Counted from the stretch's first letter, positions 9,019 through 16,860 are shown. The stretch is 50,249 bases of DNA from DATCJU01 sp036562635 (GCA_036562635.1 DATCJU010000115.1:1-50249), one strand, 5' to 3'. Numbers and translations are program-made. The notes: a model not told the origin generated them from the letters alone.

Positions 9019-10983
9019 GTGAGTGTCGAGTCGGTGTTCCCCAAGCTCGAGCCACTGCTGCCGCGTGTGTCGAAACCGGTTCAGTACGTCGGTGGGGAGC
9101 TCAACGCCACCGTCAAGGACTGGGACGCCGCGGTGGTCCGCTGGTGCCTGATGTACCCGGACACGTACGAGGTCGGGTTGCCCAACCAGGGCATCATGAT
9201 CCTCTACGAGATCCTGAACGAGCAGCCGGACGTGCTCGCCGAGCGCACCTACGCGGTGTGGCCGGACATGGAGCGCCTGATGCGTGAGCACGGTGTGCCG
9301 CAGTTCACCGTGGACGCGCACCGTCCGGTGGGTGCGTTCGACGTCCTGGGTGTCAGCTTCGCCACCGAGCTCGGCTACACCAACCTGCTCACCGCACTCG
9401 ACCTGGCCGGGATCCCGCTGCACGCGGTGGACCGCACCGACGACCACCCGATCGTGGTCGCCGGTGGCCACGCGGCGTTCAACCCCGAACCCATCGCCGA
9501 CTTCATCGACGCCGCCGTGCTCGGCGACGGTGAGGAGGCGGTCCTGGAGATCACCGACATCATCCGGTCCTGGAAGGCCGAGGGATGTCCGGGGGGTCGG
9601 GAGGAGCTGCTGCTGCGGTTGGCCGAGACCGGCGGTGTCTACGTGCCGCGCTTCTACGACGTGGAATACCTGCCCGACGGGCGTATCCAACGTGTGGTGC
9701 CCAACCGGGACCGGGTGCCCTACCGGGTGTTCAAGCGCACCACCATGGACCTGGACGCCTGGCCCTACCCGAAGAAGCCGCTGGTCCCGCTGGCCGAGAG
9801 CGTGCACGAGCGGATGAGCGTGGAGATCTTCCGCGGCTGCACCCGGGGCTGCCGGTTCTGCCAGGCGGGCATGATCACCCGCCCGGTGCGGGAGCGGAGC
9901 ATCGAGACCATCGGGGAGATGGTGCAGCGCGGGCTGGAGGCCACCGGTTTCGAGGAGGTGGGCCTGCTCTCGCTGAGCTCGGCGGACCACTCGGAGATCG
10001 CCGAGATCACCAAGGGCCTGGCCGACCGTTACGAGGGCACCAACACCAGCCTGAGCCTGCCGAGCACCCGGGTGGACGCGTTCAACGTCGACCTGGCCAA
10101 CGAGCTGTCCCGCAACGGGCGCCGCTCCGGCCTGACCTTCGCACCCGAGGGCGGCAGCGAGCGTATCCGCCGGGTGATCAACAAGATGGTGTCGGAGGAG
10201 GACCTGATCCGCACCGTCACCACCGCCTACTCGCACGGGTGGCGGCAGGTGAAGTTGTACTTCATGTGCGGTCTGCCCACCGAGACCGACGAGGACGTGC
10301 TGCAGATCGCCCGGCTGGCCCAGGAGGTCATCAAGGCGGGACGCGAGGCCTCGGGGCGCAAGGACATCCGCTGCACCATCTCGATCGGGGCGTTCGTGCC
10401 CAAGCCGCACACCCCGTTCCAGTGGGCGGCGCAGTGCGACCCGGACACGGTGGACGAGCGGCTGCGCAAGCTGCGTGAGGCGATCAACTCCGACCGCAGC
10501 CTGGGCCGGAACATCGGTATGCGCTACCACGACGGCAAGCCCAGCCTGATCGAGGGGCTGTTGTCCCGCGGTGACCGCCGGGTCGGGCGGGTGATCGAGC
10601 GGGTGTGGCGCGAGGGTGGCCGGCTCGACGGCTGGAGCGAGTACTTCTCGTTCGAGCGCTGGGTGAACGCCTGCGCGGCGGAGCTGGAGCCGCTGGGGGT
10701 GAGTCTGGACTGGTACACCACCCGGGAGCGGGACGAGACCGAGGTCCTGCCCTGGGACCATCTGGACTCGGGCCTGGACAAGGAGTGGCTCTGGGCCGAC
10801 TGGCAGGACGCCCTCGACGAGCGCGAGCAGGACGACTGCCGGTGGACCCCGTGCTTCGACTGCGGGGTGTGCCCGTCCATGGGTACGGACATCCAGATCG
10901 GACCGACGGGGCGGAAGTTGTTGCCGATCACACCGGTCAGCAAGGGCACGCCGGTGCGGAACCCCGCCTTCAGTGGACACTGA
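9019..10983 (+). CDS. TIGR03960-family radical SAM protein
   Basis: A 654-residue radical S-adenosylmethionine protein. An N-terminal domain resembling cobalamin-binding/B12-type folds (VRWCLMYPDTYEVGLPNQGIM, DVLGVSFATELGYTN) precedes the radical SAM core with the 4Fe-4S motif RGCTRGCRFCQAG. A further Cys cluster, CFDCGVCPSMG, is near the C-terminus. This matches the uncharacterised TIGR03960 family. The GTG at 9019 was chosen over upstream codons because conserved sequence begins there and a -10 box sits just upstream. In actinomycetes this gene is usually next to the TIGR03936/DUF2344 gene and rne. Here those partners lie about 15 kb downstream, after the biosynthetic island. The substrate is not known; the link with rne suggests RNA metabolism, but that is inference. 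Confidence 0.9.
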   Translation: MSVESVFPKLEPLLPRVSKPVQYVGGELNATVKDWDAAVVRWCLMYPDTYEVGLPNQGIMILYEILNEQPDVLAERTYAVWPDMERLMREHGVPQFTVDAHRPVGAFDVLGVSFATELGYTNLLTALDLAGIPLHAVDRTDDHPIVVAGGHAAFNPEPIADFIDAAVLGDGEEAVLEITDIIRSWKAEGCPGGREELLLRLAETGGVYVPRFYDVEYLPDGRIQRVVPNRDRVPYRVFKRTTMDLDAWPYPKKPLVPLAESVHERMSVEIFRGCTRGCRFCQAGMITRPVRERSIETIGEMVQRGLEATGFEEVGLLSLSSADHSEIAEITKGLADRYEGTNTSLSLPSTRVDAFNVDLANELSRNGRRSGLTFAPEGGSERIRRVINKMVSEEDLIRTVTTAYSHGWRQVKLYFMCGLPTETDEDVLQIARLAQEVIKAGREASGRKDIRCTISIGAFVPKPHTPFQWAAQCDPDTVDERLRKLREAINSDRSLGRNIGMRYHDGKPSLIEGLLSRGDRRVGRVIERVWREGGRLDGWSEYFSFERWVNACAAELEPLGVSLDWYTTRERDETEVLPWDHLDSGLDKEWLWADWQDALDEREQDDCRWTPCFDCGVCPSMGTDIQIGPTGRKLLPITPVSKGTPVRNPAFSGH

Positions 10984-11001
10984 TCCGTAGCGGTCGCAAG
11001 C

Positions 11002-11050
11002 GACAGCAGTGGGGCCCAGGACCCGTCCGGTCCTGGGCCCCACTGCTGTC
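11002..11050 (+). terminator. Perfect 22-bp-stem hairpin after the radical SAM gene
   Basis: 11002-11023 and 11029-11050 are perfect reverse complements with a 5-nt loop (CGTCC). The hairpin begins 19 bp after the stop codon. No T-tract follows, which is common for actinobacterial terminators. It marks the left edge of the biosynthetic island and should insulate it from the radical SAM gene. Confidence 0.75.
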
Positions 11051-11399
11051 TCGGGCGGCGGTGGTCACGCCGGTGACGAGCGTTCGAGGAGGATGGAGTC
11101 CGGAACTGACCGTCCGTACGGTCGCCGGGTGCGACATCCGGGGGAGCCGGTACCTGCCTCTTCGAAACCGGAGCGCGTCTCGCCGGGGGAAGGGGATACC
11201 ACCCGACACCGAGACAGGCCTGATCGGCGCGGGGGACACCAGGTCGCCCACTGAGCCGAGCTACTGCGCAGTCGGTTGCGAACCGGTCAGGTGGCTGCTG
11301 GTTCCCTCGGCGTATCCGTGTGCCTTCTCCCAGTTCATCCCACCCCTCCCGGCGGGGGTTCGATGTTCCTCTCAACAGAGACTGGCGCGGTCACAATGC
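11051..11399. other. Non-coding left flank of the biosynthetic island
   Basis: About 350 bp in which I see no supported gene. Open frames exist on both strands but lack ribosome binding sites at sensible spacing and show no recognisable domain. A GAGGAGG directly abuts an ATG at 11093, too close to act as its ribosome binding site. Base composition is lower in GC towards 11380-11430, consistent with a promoter region. Confidence 0.4.
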
Positions 11400-11413
11400 A
11401 TGTATGAACATCT
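11398..11413. promoter_or_regulatory. Candidate MarR operator at the head of the island
   Basis: The palindrome ATGT-ATGA-ACAT (11400-11411) lies in an AT-rich stretch upstream of the adenylation gene. The same core with one transition, ATGT-ATGG-ACAT, lies 108 bp before marR at 23666-23677. MarR proteins bind such short palindromes. Two matching sites bracketing one gene cluster are unlikely by chance, but binding is inferred. Confidence 0.5.
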
Positions 11414-11445
11414 AGTTCGAAGATAGTGATCGTGGAGGTTCTGCC

Positions 11446-11496
11446 GTGAGAAGTAGGAGGCGGCGCGCGGCGCTCCCCGTCCCCCTGCGCGAGTGA
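11446..11496 (+). CDS. Possible Arg-rich leader peptide
   Basis: A 16-codon frame starts with GTG at 11446, 7 nt after GTGGAGG, and reads V-R-S-R-R-R-R-A-A-L-P-V-P-L-R-E. Three of its first four arginine codons are AGA or AGG, which are rare in this GC-rich genome. It sits in the roughly 300-nt stretch between the presumed promoter and the first enzyme gene, a position where attenuation-type leader peptides occur. There is no comparative evidence, so this may be coincidental. Confidence 0.25.
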   Translation: MRSRRRRAALPVPLRE

Positions 11497-11741
11497 AGGT
11501 GCCGCAGTTCTCCGGCGAGCGGGTACGTCTGTGCGGACGTTGTGGGACGTATCGCGCTCGTACGACCGCCGATGATTTCTCCTCTCGGCACGCGGATCGG
11601 TGATGCCGTGTCCCTTTGCCGACCGGGGAAAGCAGAGGTTTTCGCGACAGTCGTTGCATCGGTTCTTCGGCTGTTCCTGCCTGCATGGGATCCGCCGGTG
11701 GGATTCCTTGTGTCCGAGTGATTCTCGTTCTGGAGGTAAGT

Positions 11742-13214
11742 GTGCCGTCGCGATTATTCCTGGAAAACTTCCTGCAGCACGCAGAATCGTCCGGCGAACA
11801 AGCGGCTCTGTACTGGAACGGAAGCGATTTCACCTACCGAGAGATCGCGCGGCGAGCTCGCCGGGCCGCGGCCGAGATCGAACGCCTGGGCGGCGACCGG
11901 GCCGCACCGGTGTGTGTTCTGGCCAAGAAGTCTCCCGAGACCCTGGCGCTGGTGATCGGCTGTTGGCTCGCCGGACGGTCCGTGTTGCTGCCCTCACCCG
12001 AGCTTGGTACCTCGGTGCTGGAGCAACTTCTGGCGACCGCGGGTTGTCGTCACGTCCTGGTTCCGGAGGGCGAACCGGGATCGGTGTCGGTTCGCACGGT
12101 GGAGCCGAGGAAGGACGTCACGCCGCACACCGCTCGGTCGGACACCCTCCTGATGTTGACCACGTCCGGCTCGACCGGTGTCCCCAAGATCGTTCCCCTG
12201 GATCCGGACGGGGTGCAGCGGTTCCTGGCCTGGGCCTGCGACCGGTTCGACATCGGTGCGGGGACGACCGTGCTCAGCTTCGCGCCGCTGAACTTCGACC
12301 TGAGCCTGCTGGACGTGTGGGCCACGCTGTATGCGGGTGGTTGCGTGGCCCTGGTCGACCCCGAGCGGGCGGCGGACGGGCATCACCTCGCCGAGGTGCT
12401 GGAGGCGGGCAGGGTCGACGTGGTGCAGGCGGTGCCGGTGTTCTACCGGCTGCTGCGCGACGCGGTGCCCTTCGGCTGTTCCTTCCCGGCTCGGCACGTG
12501 ATCCTCACCGGCGACGCGACCTCGCCTCGGCTCCTGGCCGAGCTGCCGGCCCTGTTCCCCAAGGCGCGGGTCTACAACGTCTACGGCTGCACCGAGACCA
12601 ACGACAGCTTCCTCCACGAGGTGGACTCGTTCGAGCTCGCCCCGGGGGAGCGGCTTCCGATCGGGCGGCCCATCGCCGGGGTGGAGGCGCTGCTCCTGGA
12701 CGAGGAGGGCAGGCCGGTCGAGGGGGCGGGAACCGGCGAGCTGGTGGTGCGCACCCCCTTCCAGGCGGCCGGGTACCTGGACGCCCGGTTGGACGTCGGG
12801 CGGTTCGTCCCGGGCCCGGACGGCAGCACGTACTACCGGACCGGTGACGTGGTGCGACGCACCGCGGACGGGGTGTACGTGCTCGAGGGGCGCAACGACT
12901 ACCACGTGGAGGTCCGTGGGGTTCGCACGAACCTCCAGGAGGTCGAGCACGTACTCCAACTGCATCCGCAGGTGCTCGAGGTCGCGGTCGTGGCGATGCC
13001 CGACGAGGTGTTCGGGAACCTGCTGCACGCCAAGGTCCGGCGGAGTCCCAACAGCGGGCTGAACAGCCTGCACCTGCGCCGCTACTGCTCGGCCCATCTG
13101 CCGAAGTCGGCGATTCCCAGCACCGTGGAGATCACCGATCAACCGCTGCCCAAGACCAGCACGGGAAAGGTCGACCGAAATGCCGTGAAGGCGGCACTGG
13201 TGAAAGGACGCTGA
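11742..13214 (+). CDS. Stand-alone amino-acid adenylation enzyme (NRPS A domain)
   Basis: Activates an amino acid with ATP and loads it onto the free carrier protein encoded next. The 490-residue protein shows A3 TSGSTGVPK (141-149), A4 NFDLSLLDVW (184-193), A5 NVYGCTETND (279-288), A7 YYRTGD (364-369), A8 GRNDYHVEVRGVR (383-395) and A10 PKTSTGK (470-476, catalytic Lys476). The FDxS Asp185 is the residue that binds an alpha-amino group, so the substrate is an amino acid, not an aryl acid. By eye the specificity code reads about D-L-L-V-I-T-V-D-S-K. Its start resembles PltF-type stand-alone enzymes, but the rest is not a proline code; Gln is my inference from the context. GTG 11742 is chosen for the GGAGGT 5 bp upstream; longer starts have no ribosome binding site. 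The stop overlaps the next start (TGATG). Confidence 0.88.
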   Translation: MPSRLFLENFLQHAESSGEQAALYWNGSDFTYREIARRARRAAAEIERLGGDRAAPVCVLAKKSPETLALVIGCWLAGRSVLLPSPELGTSVLEQLLATAGCRHVLVPEGEPGSVSVRTVEPRKDVTPHTARSDTLLMLTTSGSTGVPKIVPLDPDGVQRFLAWACDRFDIGAGTTVLSFAPLNFDLSLLDVWATLYAGGCVALVDPERAADGHHLAEVLEAGRVDVVQAVPVFYRLLRDAVPFGCSFPARHVILTGDATSPRLLAELPALFPKARVYNVYGCTETNDSFLHEVDSFELAPGERLPIGRPIAGVEALLLDEEGRPVEGAGTGELVVRTPFQAAGYLDARLDVGRFVPGPDGSTYYRTGDVVRRTADGVYVLEGRNDYHVEVRGVRTNLQEVEHVLQLHPQVLEVAVVAMPDEVFGNLLHAKVRRSPNSGLNSLHLRRYCSAHLPKSAIPSTVEITDQPLPKTSTGKVDRNAVKAALVKGR

Positions 13215-13468
13215 TGTCGGTCACGCACGACGTGAAGAGATACGTCATCGAGAACTTCGCTCCCGATGTCTCCTTCGACGAACTGGAGAACGACTACGAC
13301 CTGCTCGAGAACGGGGTCATCGACAGCCTCGGTCTGCTGCGTCTGATCTCGTGGCTGGGCGAGCGTTTCTCCATCCCGGTCGAGGAGATGGACCTGGAGC
13401 CGGCGAACTTCCGTTCGATCGACGAGATCTGTGCCTTCGTCGATTCCGCGAGGAAGGTCACCACCTGA
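13214..13468 (+). CDS. Free-standing peptidyl/acyl carrier protein
   Basis: An 84-residue carrier protein with the phosphopantetheine site GVIDSLGLL; Ser38 would carry the 4'-phosphopantetheine arm. Its acidic helix II region and size are typical of stand-alone PCPs such as those that carry prolyl groups during pyrrole formation. The ATG overlaps the stop of the adenylation gene by one base, so the two are co-translated and almost certainly partners: the A enzyme charges this carrier, and the EctC-like cyclase and the flavoprotein dehydrogenase downstream would act on the tethered amino acid. No phosphopantetheinyl transferase is encoded nearby, so a chromosomal one must serve it. Confidence 0.9.
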   Translation: MSVTHDVKRYVIENFAPDVSFDELENDYDLLENGVIDSLGLLRLISWLGERFSIPVEEMDLEPANFRSIDEICAFVDSARKVTT

Positions 13469-13538
13469 GCACCCCGCGACACCGTGGGAACACGACGCCG
13501 GGACAAGAGGACGGAAAGCACGAGAAGGGAGAGGAAGG

Positions 13539-13912
13539 ATGATCGTCCGTAGCAGGATGCAGATAGAGCCCGTGGAGTGGGGAACGGCCAGAGCTATCGG
13601 TTGCTCACCGTGGCGGACGAGATGGGGTTCACCGTGTGCCACACCGTGGTGCGGGCCGGGACGTCCTCGCGGCTGCAGTACACCCGGCACCTGGAGGCCT
13701 GCTACTGCATCTCCGGCAAGGGTGAGGTGGTCACCGCCGACGGCGAGACCCATGTCCTGGAGCCCGGGGTCATCTACGCGCTCAACAAGCACGACGCCCA
13801 CACCCTGGTCGCGGCCCCGAGCGAGGACCTGCACCTGATCAGCGTGTTCAACCCCCCGCTGCGGGGCGACGAGAAGCACAGCCTGTCCGAGGACGGCTAC
13901 TCGCGTTACTGA
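13539..13912 (+). pseudogene. EctC (ectoine synthase)-like cupin with a 1-nt deletion
   Basis: Read as one protein after restoring a base, this is a 124-residue cupin clearly related to ectoine synthase: it begins MIVRS and contains HLEACYCISGKGEV, PGVIYALNKHDAH and SVFNPPLRG. The residues matching the EctC metal ligands are present (Glu53, Tyr80, His88). ATG 13539 has an excellent AGGGAGAGGAAGG ribosome binding site. The frame breaks in the GGGG run at 13579-13582: one more G would give W-G-N-G-Q and continuous homology. EctC closes an intramolecular amidine ring and is known to cyclise glutamine to an aminodihydropyrrole carboxylate as a side reaction, so here I infer ring closure of a carrier-bound or free glutamine. 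No ectA or ectB is present. The lesion is either a homopolymer sequencing error or true inactivation; a restart at GTG 13577 would lose the first strand. Confidence 0.82.
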
Positions 13913-14033
13913 GTGCCACAGCCACCGTACCGGGGTGCGGGCCCGTCCCGCGCCCCGGTGGGCACCCCTGTTCGGGCCGCCGGGTCGGGCGGCCGGCGTC
14001 GGGAGCTCTCCCGCACCACTGACGAGGTGGAAC

Positions 14034-15173
14034 GTGATCCAGTGGAACGACGATCAGCGTGCGCTGCGCGAGCTGATCGAAGGCATGGCCGATGTGCTCA
14101 GCAAGGACCACATCGAGGACGACCAGGCCGGTACCTTTCCCCGGCACAAGTGGGACCAGATCGCCCAGACCGGGTTGTTGGGGTTGCCCTTCGCTCCCGA
14201 GTGGGGCGGCCTGGGGCAGGACCTGTTGACCACCCTGTACGTCCTGGAGGGTCTGGGGTACGCCTGCCGGGACGGTGGACTGAGTTTCTCGGTGTCCACC
14301 CACCTGGCGAGCACGGGTACCCCGCTCAACCGGTTCGGCTCCCGTGAACTCAAGGAGCGGTACCTGCCCGGGGTGTGCGCCGGCACGCTGATCGGTGCAC
14401 ACGCGATCACCGAGCCGTCGGGCGGCTCGGAGGCGTTGAACATGAGCACCACCGCCGTCGCCGACGGCGACCACTTCGTGCTCAACGGCAGCAAGACGTT
14501 CATCAGCAACGCACCGATCGCCGACCTGATCGTGGTCTACGCCCGTACCGGCACCCGGGGCGGCCCCGGCGCGATCACCGCGTTCCTGGTCGAGCGGGAC
14601 ACCCCGGGACTGACGGTGGGCAAGTCCGAGGCGAAGCTGGGGCTGCGGACCTCGCCGCTCAGCGAGTTGTTCTTCGACAACTGCCGTGTCCCGGCACGCA
14701 ACGTCCTGGGGCGCGTCGGCTCCGGCTTCCTGGTGCTGGACTACGTGATGAAGCGGGAGATCCTCTACTCCTTCATTATCAACGTGGGGGAGATGCAGCA
14801 CCGCCTGGAGCGGTGTCTGGAGTACGCGCGTACCCGCACCCAGTTCGGCAAGCCGATCGGCTCGTTCCAGTCCATCGCCAACCGCCTGGTCGACATGAAG
14901 ATCGGGACGGAGACCGCGCGCACCTGGCTCTACGGCACGGCGCAGAAGGTGATGGCGAACAAGGACACCACCGTCGACATCGCGATCAGCAAGCTGGTGG
15001 CCAGCGAGCAGAACCTGGCCAGTGCGCTCTCCGCGGTGCAGATCTTCGGTGGCTACGGCTACCTGGCCGAGTACGGCCTGGAGAAGGACCTGCGCAACGC
15101 GGTGGGCGGCACGATCTACAGCGGCACCACGGAGATCCAGCGGGCACGCATCGCAGCGATGCTCGGTCTGTAG
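14034..15173 (+). CDS. Acyl-CoA dehydrogenase-like flavoprotein
   Basis: A 379-residue FAD enzyme of the acyl-CoA dehydrogenase superfamily, full length: N-terminal helical domain, middle beta domain (AHAITEPSGGSEALNMST, NGSKTFISNA), and C-terminal helical domain (RTQFGKPIGSFQ, QIFGGYGYLAEYGLEKDLRNA). Relatives act on prolyl groups bound to carrier proteins to make pyrroles, so with the adjacent A enzyme and carrier it is likely to oxidise a tethered cyclised amino acid to a 2-aminopyrrole. The usual catalytic Glu in the IYEGT motif is Ser here (IYSGTTEIQR), and the alternative Glu of the isovaleryl-CoA type aligns with a KRE segment, so the base must lie elsewhere. GTG 14034 follows GAGGTGG. 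Inference on substrate is moderate. Confidence 0.87.
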   Translation: MIQWNDDQRALRELIEGMADVLSKDHIEDDQAGTFPRHKWDQIAQTGLLGLPFAPEWGGLGQDLLTTLYVLEGLGYACRDGGLSFSVSTHLASTGTPLNRFGSRELKERYLPGVCAGTLIGAHAITEPSGGSEALNMSTTAVADGDHFVLNGSKTFISNAPIADLIVVYARTGTRGGPGAITAFLVERDTPGLTVGKSEAKLGLRTSPLSELFFDNCRVPARNVLGRVGSGFLVLDYVMKREILYSFIINVGEMQHRLERCLEYARTRTQFGKPIGSFQSIANRLVDMKIGTETARTWLYGTAQKVMANKDTTVDIAISKLVASEQNLASALSAVQIFGGYGYLAEYGLEKDLRNAVGGTIYSGTTEIQRARIAAMLGL

Positions 15174-15275
15174 TCGGGGCTCCGTTTGCCTGTTCACCCT
15201 CTTCGGCCCTGCTCGTACCCCGTGTCGGGGCGAGCCGCATCCAGGTACGTACAGAAACGGAAGGCAGAGCATGCG

Positions 15276-15953
15276 ATGAGCGGAGTCGCCGACCTGAGTC
15301 GTCTGCTGGACGCGACGGAGTTCCTCGACTACGACTCGCCGGAGGTGCGCGAGTTCGTCGCCCGTGCCGTACCCGACCCGGAGGCGCCGGCCCGCGAGAA
15401 GGCGGTGCAGTTGTACTACGCGGTTCGGGACGGGGTCTTCTATGAGGTCTTCGGTGCCGATCTGTCCCGGGAGGGCCTGCGGGCCAGCTCGGTCGTCCGA
15501 CGGAACATGGGCTTCTGTGCCCACAAGTCGATCCTCTACGCCGCGGCGGTCCGTTCCGTGGGCATCCCCAGCCGGCTGGTCCTGGCCGAGGTGCGCAACC
15601 ACCTGGCCTCGCCGCGGTTGAAGGAACTGGTGGGCGGTGAGGTGTTCCTGCACTGGTTCACCACGATCCACCTGGGCGGTCGCTGGTTGAAGGTGACTCC
15701 GGTGTTCAACCGGATGCTGTGCCGGCTCTACCGCATGCGCCCGCTGGAGTTCGACGGGACTTCGGACAGCCTCTACCACCCGTTCGACGAGTCCGGGCGA
15801 CGGCACATGGAGTTCCTGCGCTGGCACGGCGAGTACGACGACGTCGACTACGACCTGCTGATCGGCAAGATGCGCAGCCTGCATCCGGGCATGTTCCGCG
15901 AGGGCACGACGGTGCCGGCCGGCTCGCTGGTGGAGCAGGCGCCGGGACACTGA
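15276..15953 (+). CDS. Transglutaminase-like protein
   Basis: A 225-residue protein of the transglutaminase/papain-like fold. The nucleophile region is MGFCAHKSILYAAAVRSVGIPSR (Cys81) and the His motif is FLHWFTTIHLGGRWLKVTP (His126). The third residue of the triad, usually Asp, aligns with Thr141 (KVTPVFN); I believe this is usual in a bacterial subfamily with a TPxFN motif, so it need not mean inactivity. Transglutaminase-like enzymes in natural-product pathways can use carrier-bound thioesters as acyl donors. Here release or transfer of the pyrrole acid from the carrier is a reasonable role, but unproven. ATG 15276 follows GGAAGG. A promoter lies just after this gene. Confidence 0.75.
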   Translation: MSGVADLSRLLDATEFLDYDSPEVREFVARAVPDPEAPAREKAVQLYYAVRDGVFYEVFGADLSREGLRASSVVRRNMGFCAHKSILYAAAVRSVGIPSRLVLAEVRNHLASPRLKELVGGEVFLHWFTTIHLGGRWLKVTPVFNRMLCRLYRMRPLEFDGTSDSLYHPFDESGRRHMEFLRWHGEYDDVDYDLLIGKMRSLHPGMFREGTTVPAGSLVEQAPGH

Positions 15954-15992
15954 GCACGGTTCCACGCTGTGCCACCGTGGCGGCGGAAAGTA

Positions 15993-16021
15993 TTGACCAA
16001 GAACATTCATGTGCATACAAT
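15993..16021 (+). promoter_or_regulatory. Internal promoter with overlapping operator-like site
   Basis: TTGACC (15993-15998) and TACAAT (16016-16021) with an exact 17-bp spacer form the best sigma-70-type promoter in the window, in an AT-rich gap before the FrnE/DsbA-like gene. ATGT-GCAT-ACAA at 16009-16020 overlaps the -10 box and matches the ATGT-N4-ACAT half-sites found upstream of the island and marR except for the last base, so it may be a third, weaker MarR site. Confidence 0.65.
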
Positions 16022-16093
16022 TGATTGTGTGGACGGGGAAGTCCCGTCGTAGACCGTCCCGAGCCGGTGGTTCGACCCCACCAGGGAGAATCG

Positions 16094-16732
16094 ATGAGTA
16101 GTCAGGTCCCCAAGATCATCGTCTACTCCGATTACGTCTGCCCCTACTGCCTGCTCGCCGAGGGAGTGATTGACGAGGTCGCCGAGCAGACCGGGGCCGA
16201 GGTGGAGTGGCGTCCGTTCGAGCTGCGCCCCCACCCCACCCCGACCCTCCGGCCCGAGGACGACTACCTGCCGCGGGTCTGGCGAGCCTCGGTCTACCCC
16301 ATGGCGCGGCGGATGAACGTGCCGGTCGTGCTCCCCCGCATCTCCCCGCAGCCCTACACGCACACCGCGTTCGAGGGCTTCCAGTACGCCAAGGAGCACG
16401 GGCTGGCCCGCGAGTACAACGCCCGTGTCCTGCGCGCCTTCTTCCAGGAGGAGCGCGACATCGGCCGGGTGGACGTCCTGACCGAGATCGCCGCGGAGCT
16501 CGGGCTCGACGCCGAGGAGTACCGGGAGGCCCTGGAGAGTCGCCGGTACCGTGACGTCCACCAGGCGGCGCTGGCCCAGGCCCACGCCGATCGCGTCAGC
16601 GCGGTGCCGACCATCCTCGTCGGCGACGGTCGTATCACCGGTGTGCCCGACCGGGAGCAGCTGCTCGCCCTGGTGCGTCAGCAGACCGCCGAGCAGGCTC
16701 CGGGTGAGCAGGTCGACGCGCCCACCCGCTGA
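16094..16732 (+). CDS. FrnE/DsbA-like thioredoxin-fold oxidoreductase
   Basis: A 212-residue cytoplasmic DsbA-superfamily protein of the FrnE/2-hydroxychromene-2-carboxylate isomerase type. It opens with a beta strand and the redox site DYVCPYCLLAEG (Cys16, Cys19), has the helical insertion (NVPVVLPRISPQPYTHTAFEG) and ends with the cis-Pro segment RVSAVPTILVGDGRITGVPDREQL. There is no signal peptide. Starting from its own promoter, it heads the second half of the island. FrnE-like proteins are frequent in antibiotic clusters; a role in thiol protection against an electrophilic product or in a redox/isomerisation step is inference. ATG 16094 follows AGGGAG. Confidence 0.85.
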   Translation: MSSQVPKIIVYSDYVCPYCLLAEGVIDEVAEQTGAEVEWRPFELRPHPTPTLRPEDDYLPRVWRASVYPMARRMNVPVVLPRISPQPYTHTAFEGFQYAKEHGLAREYNARVLRAFFQEERDIGRVDVLTEIAAELGLDAEEYREALESRRYRDVHQAALAQAHADRVSAVPTILVGDGRITGVPDREQLLALVRQQTAEQAPGEQVDAPTR

Positions 16733-16860
16733 TCCCGCACCTCGCCGTTCGGTGCCGCCACACCGGTCTCACCCCTCCCGCCCCACCGTCCGTGGGCGTG
16801 ACGTGCCTTCGCACCCCCGTGGGTCCCGCACCGGCGGGCCCACGTCCGACCCCGTGGCAC

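Noticed and set aside
11051..11430. Gene remnants or a transposase relic at the left island edge
   Set aside because: Frames on both strands lack recognisable motifs; no inverted terminal repeats or target-site duplication seen.
11616..11741. Longer N-terminus for the adenylation enzyme
   Set aside because: The upstream in-frame segment is not homologous and has no ribosome binding site, while GTG 11742 has GGAGGT at ideal spacing.
13539..13912. An ectoine (osmolyte) operon
   Set aside because: Only an EctC-like gene is present; there is no ectA, ectB or ectD, and the neighbours are carrier-based biosynthetic genes.
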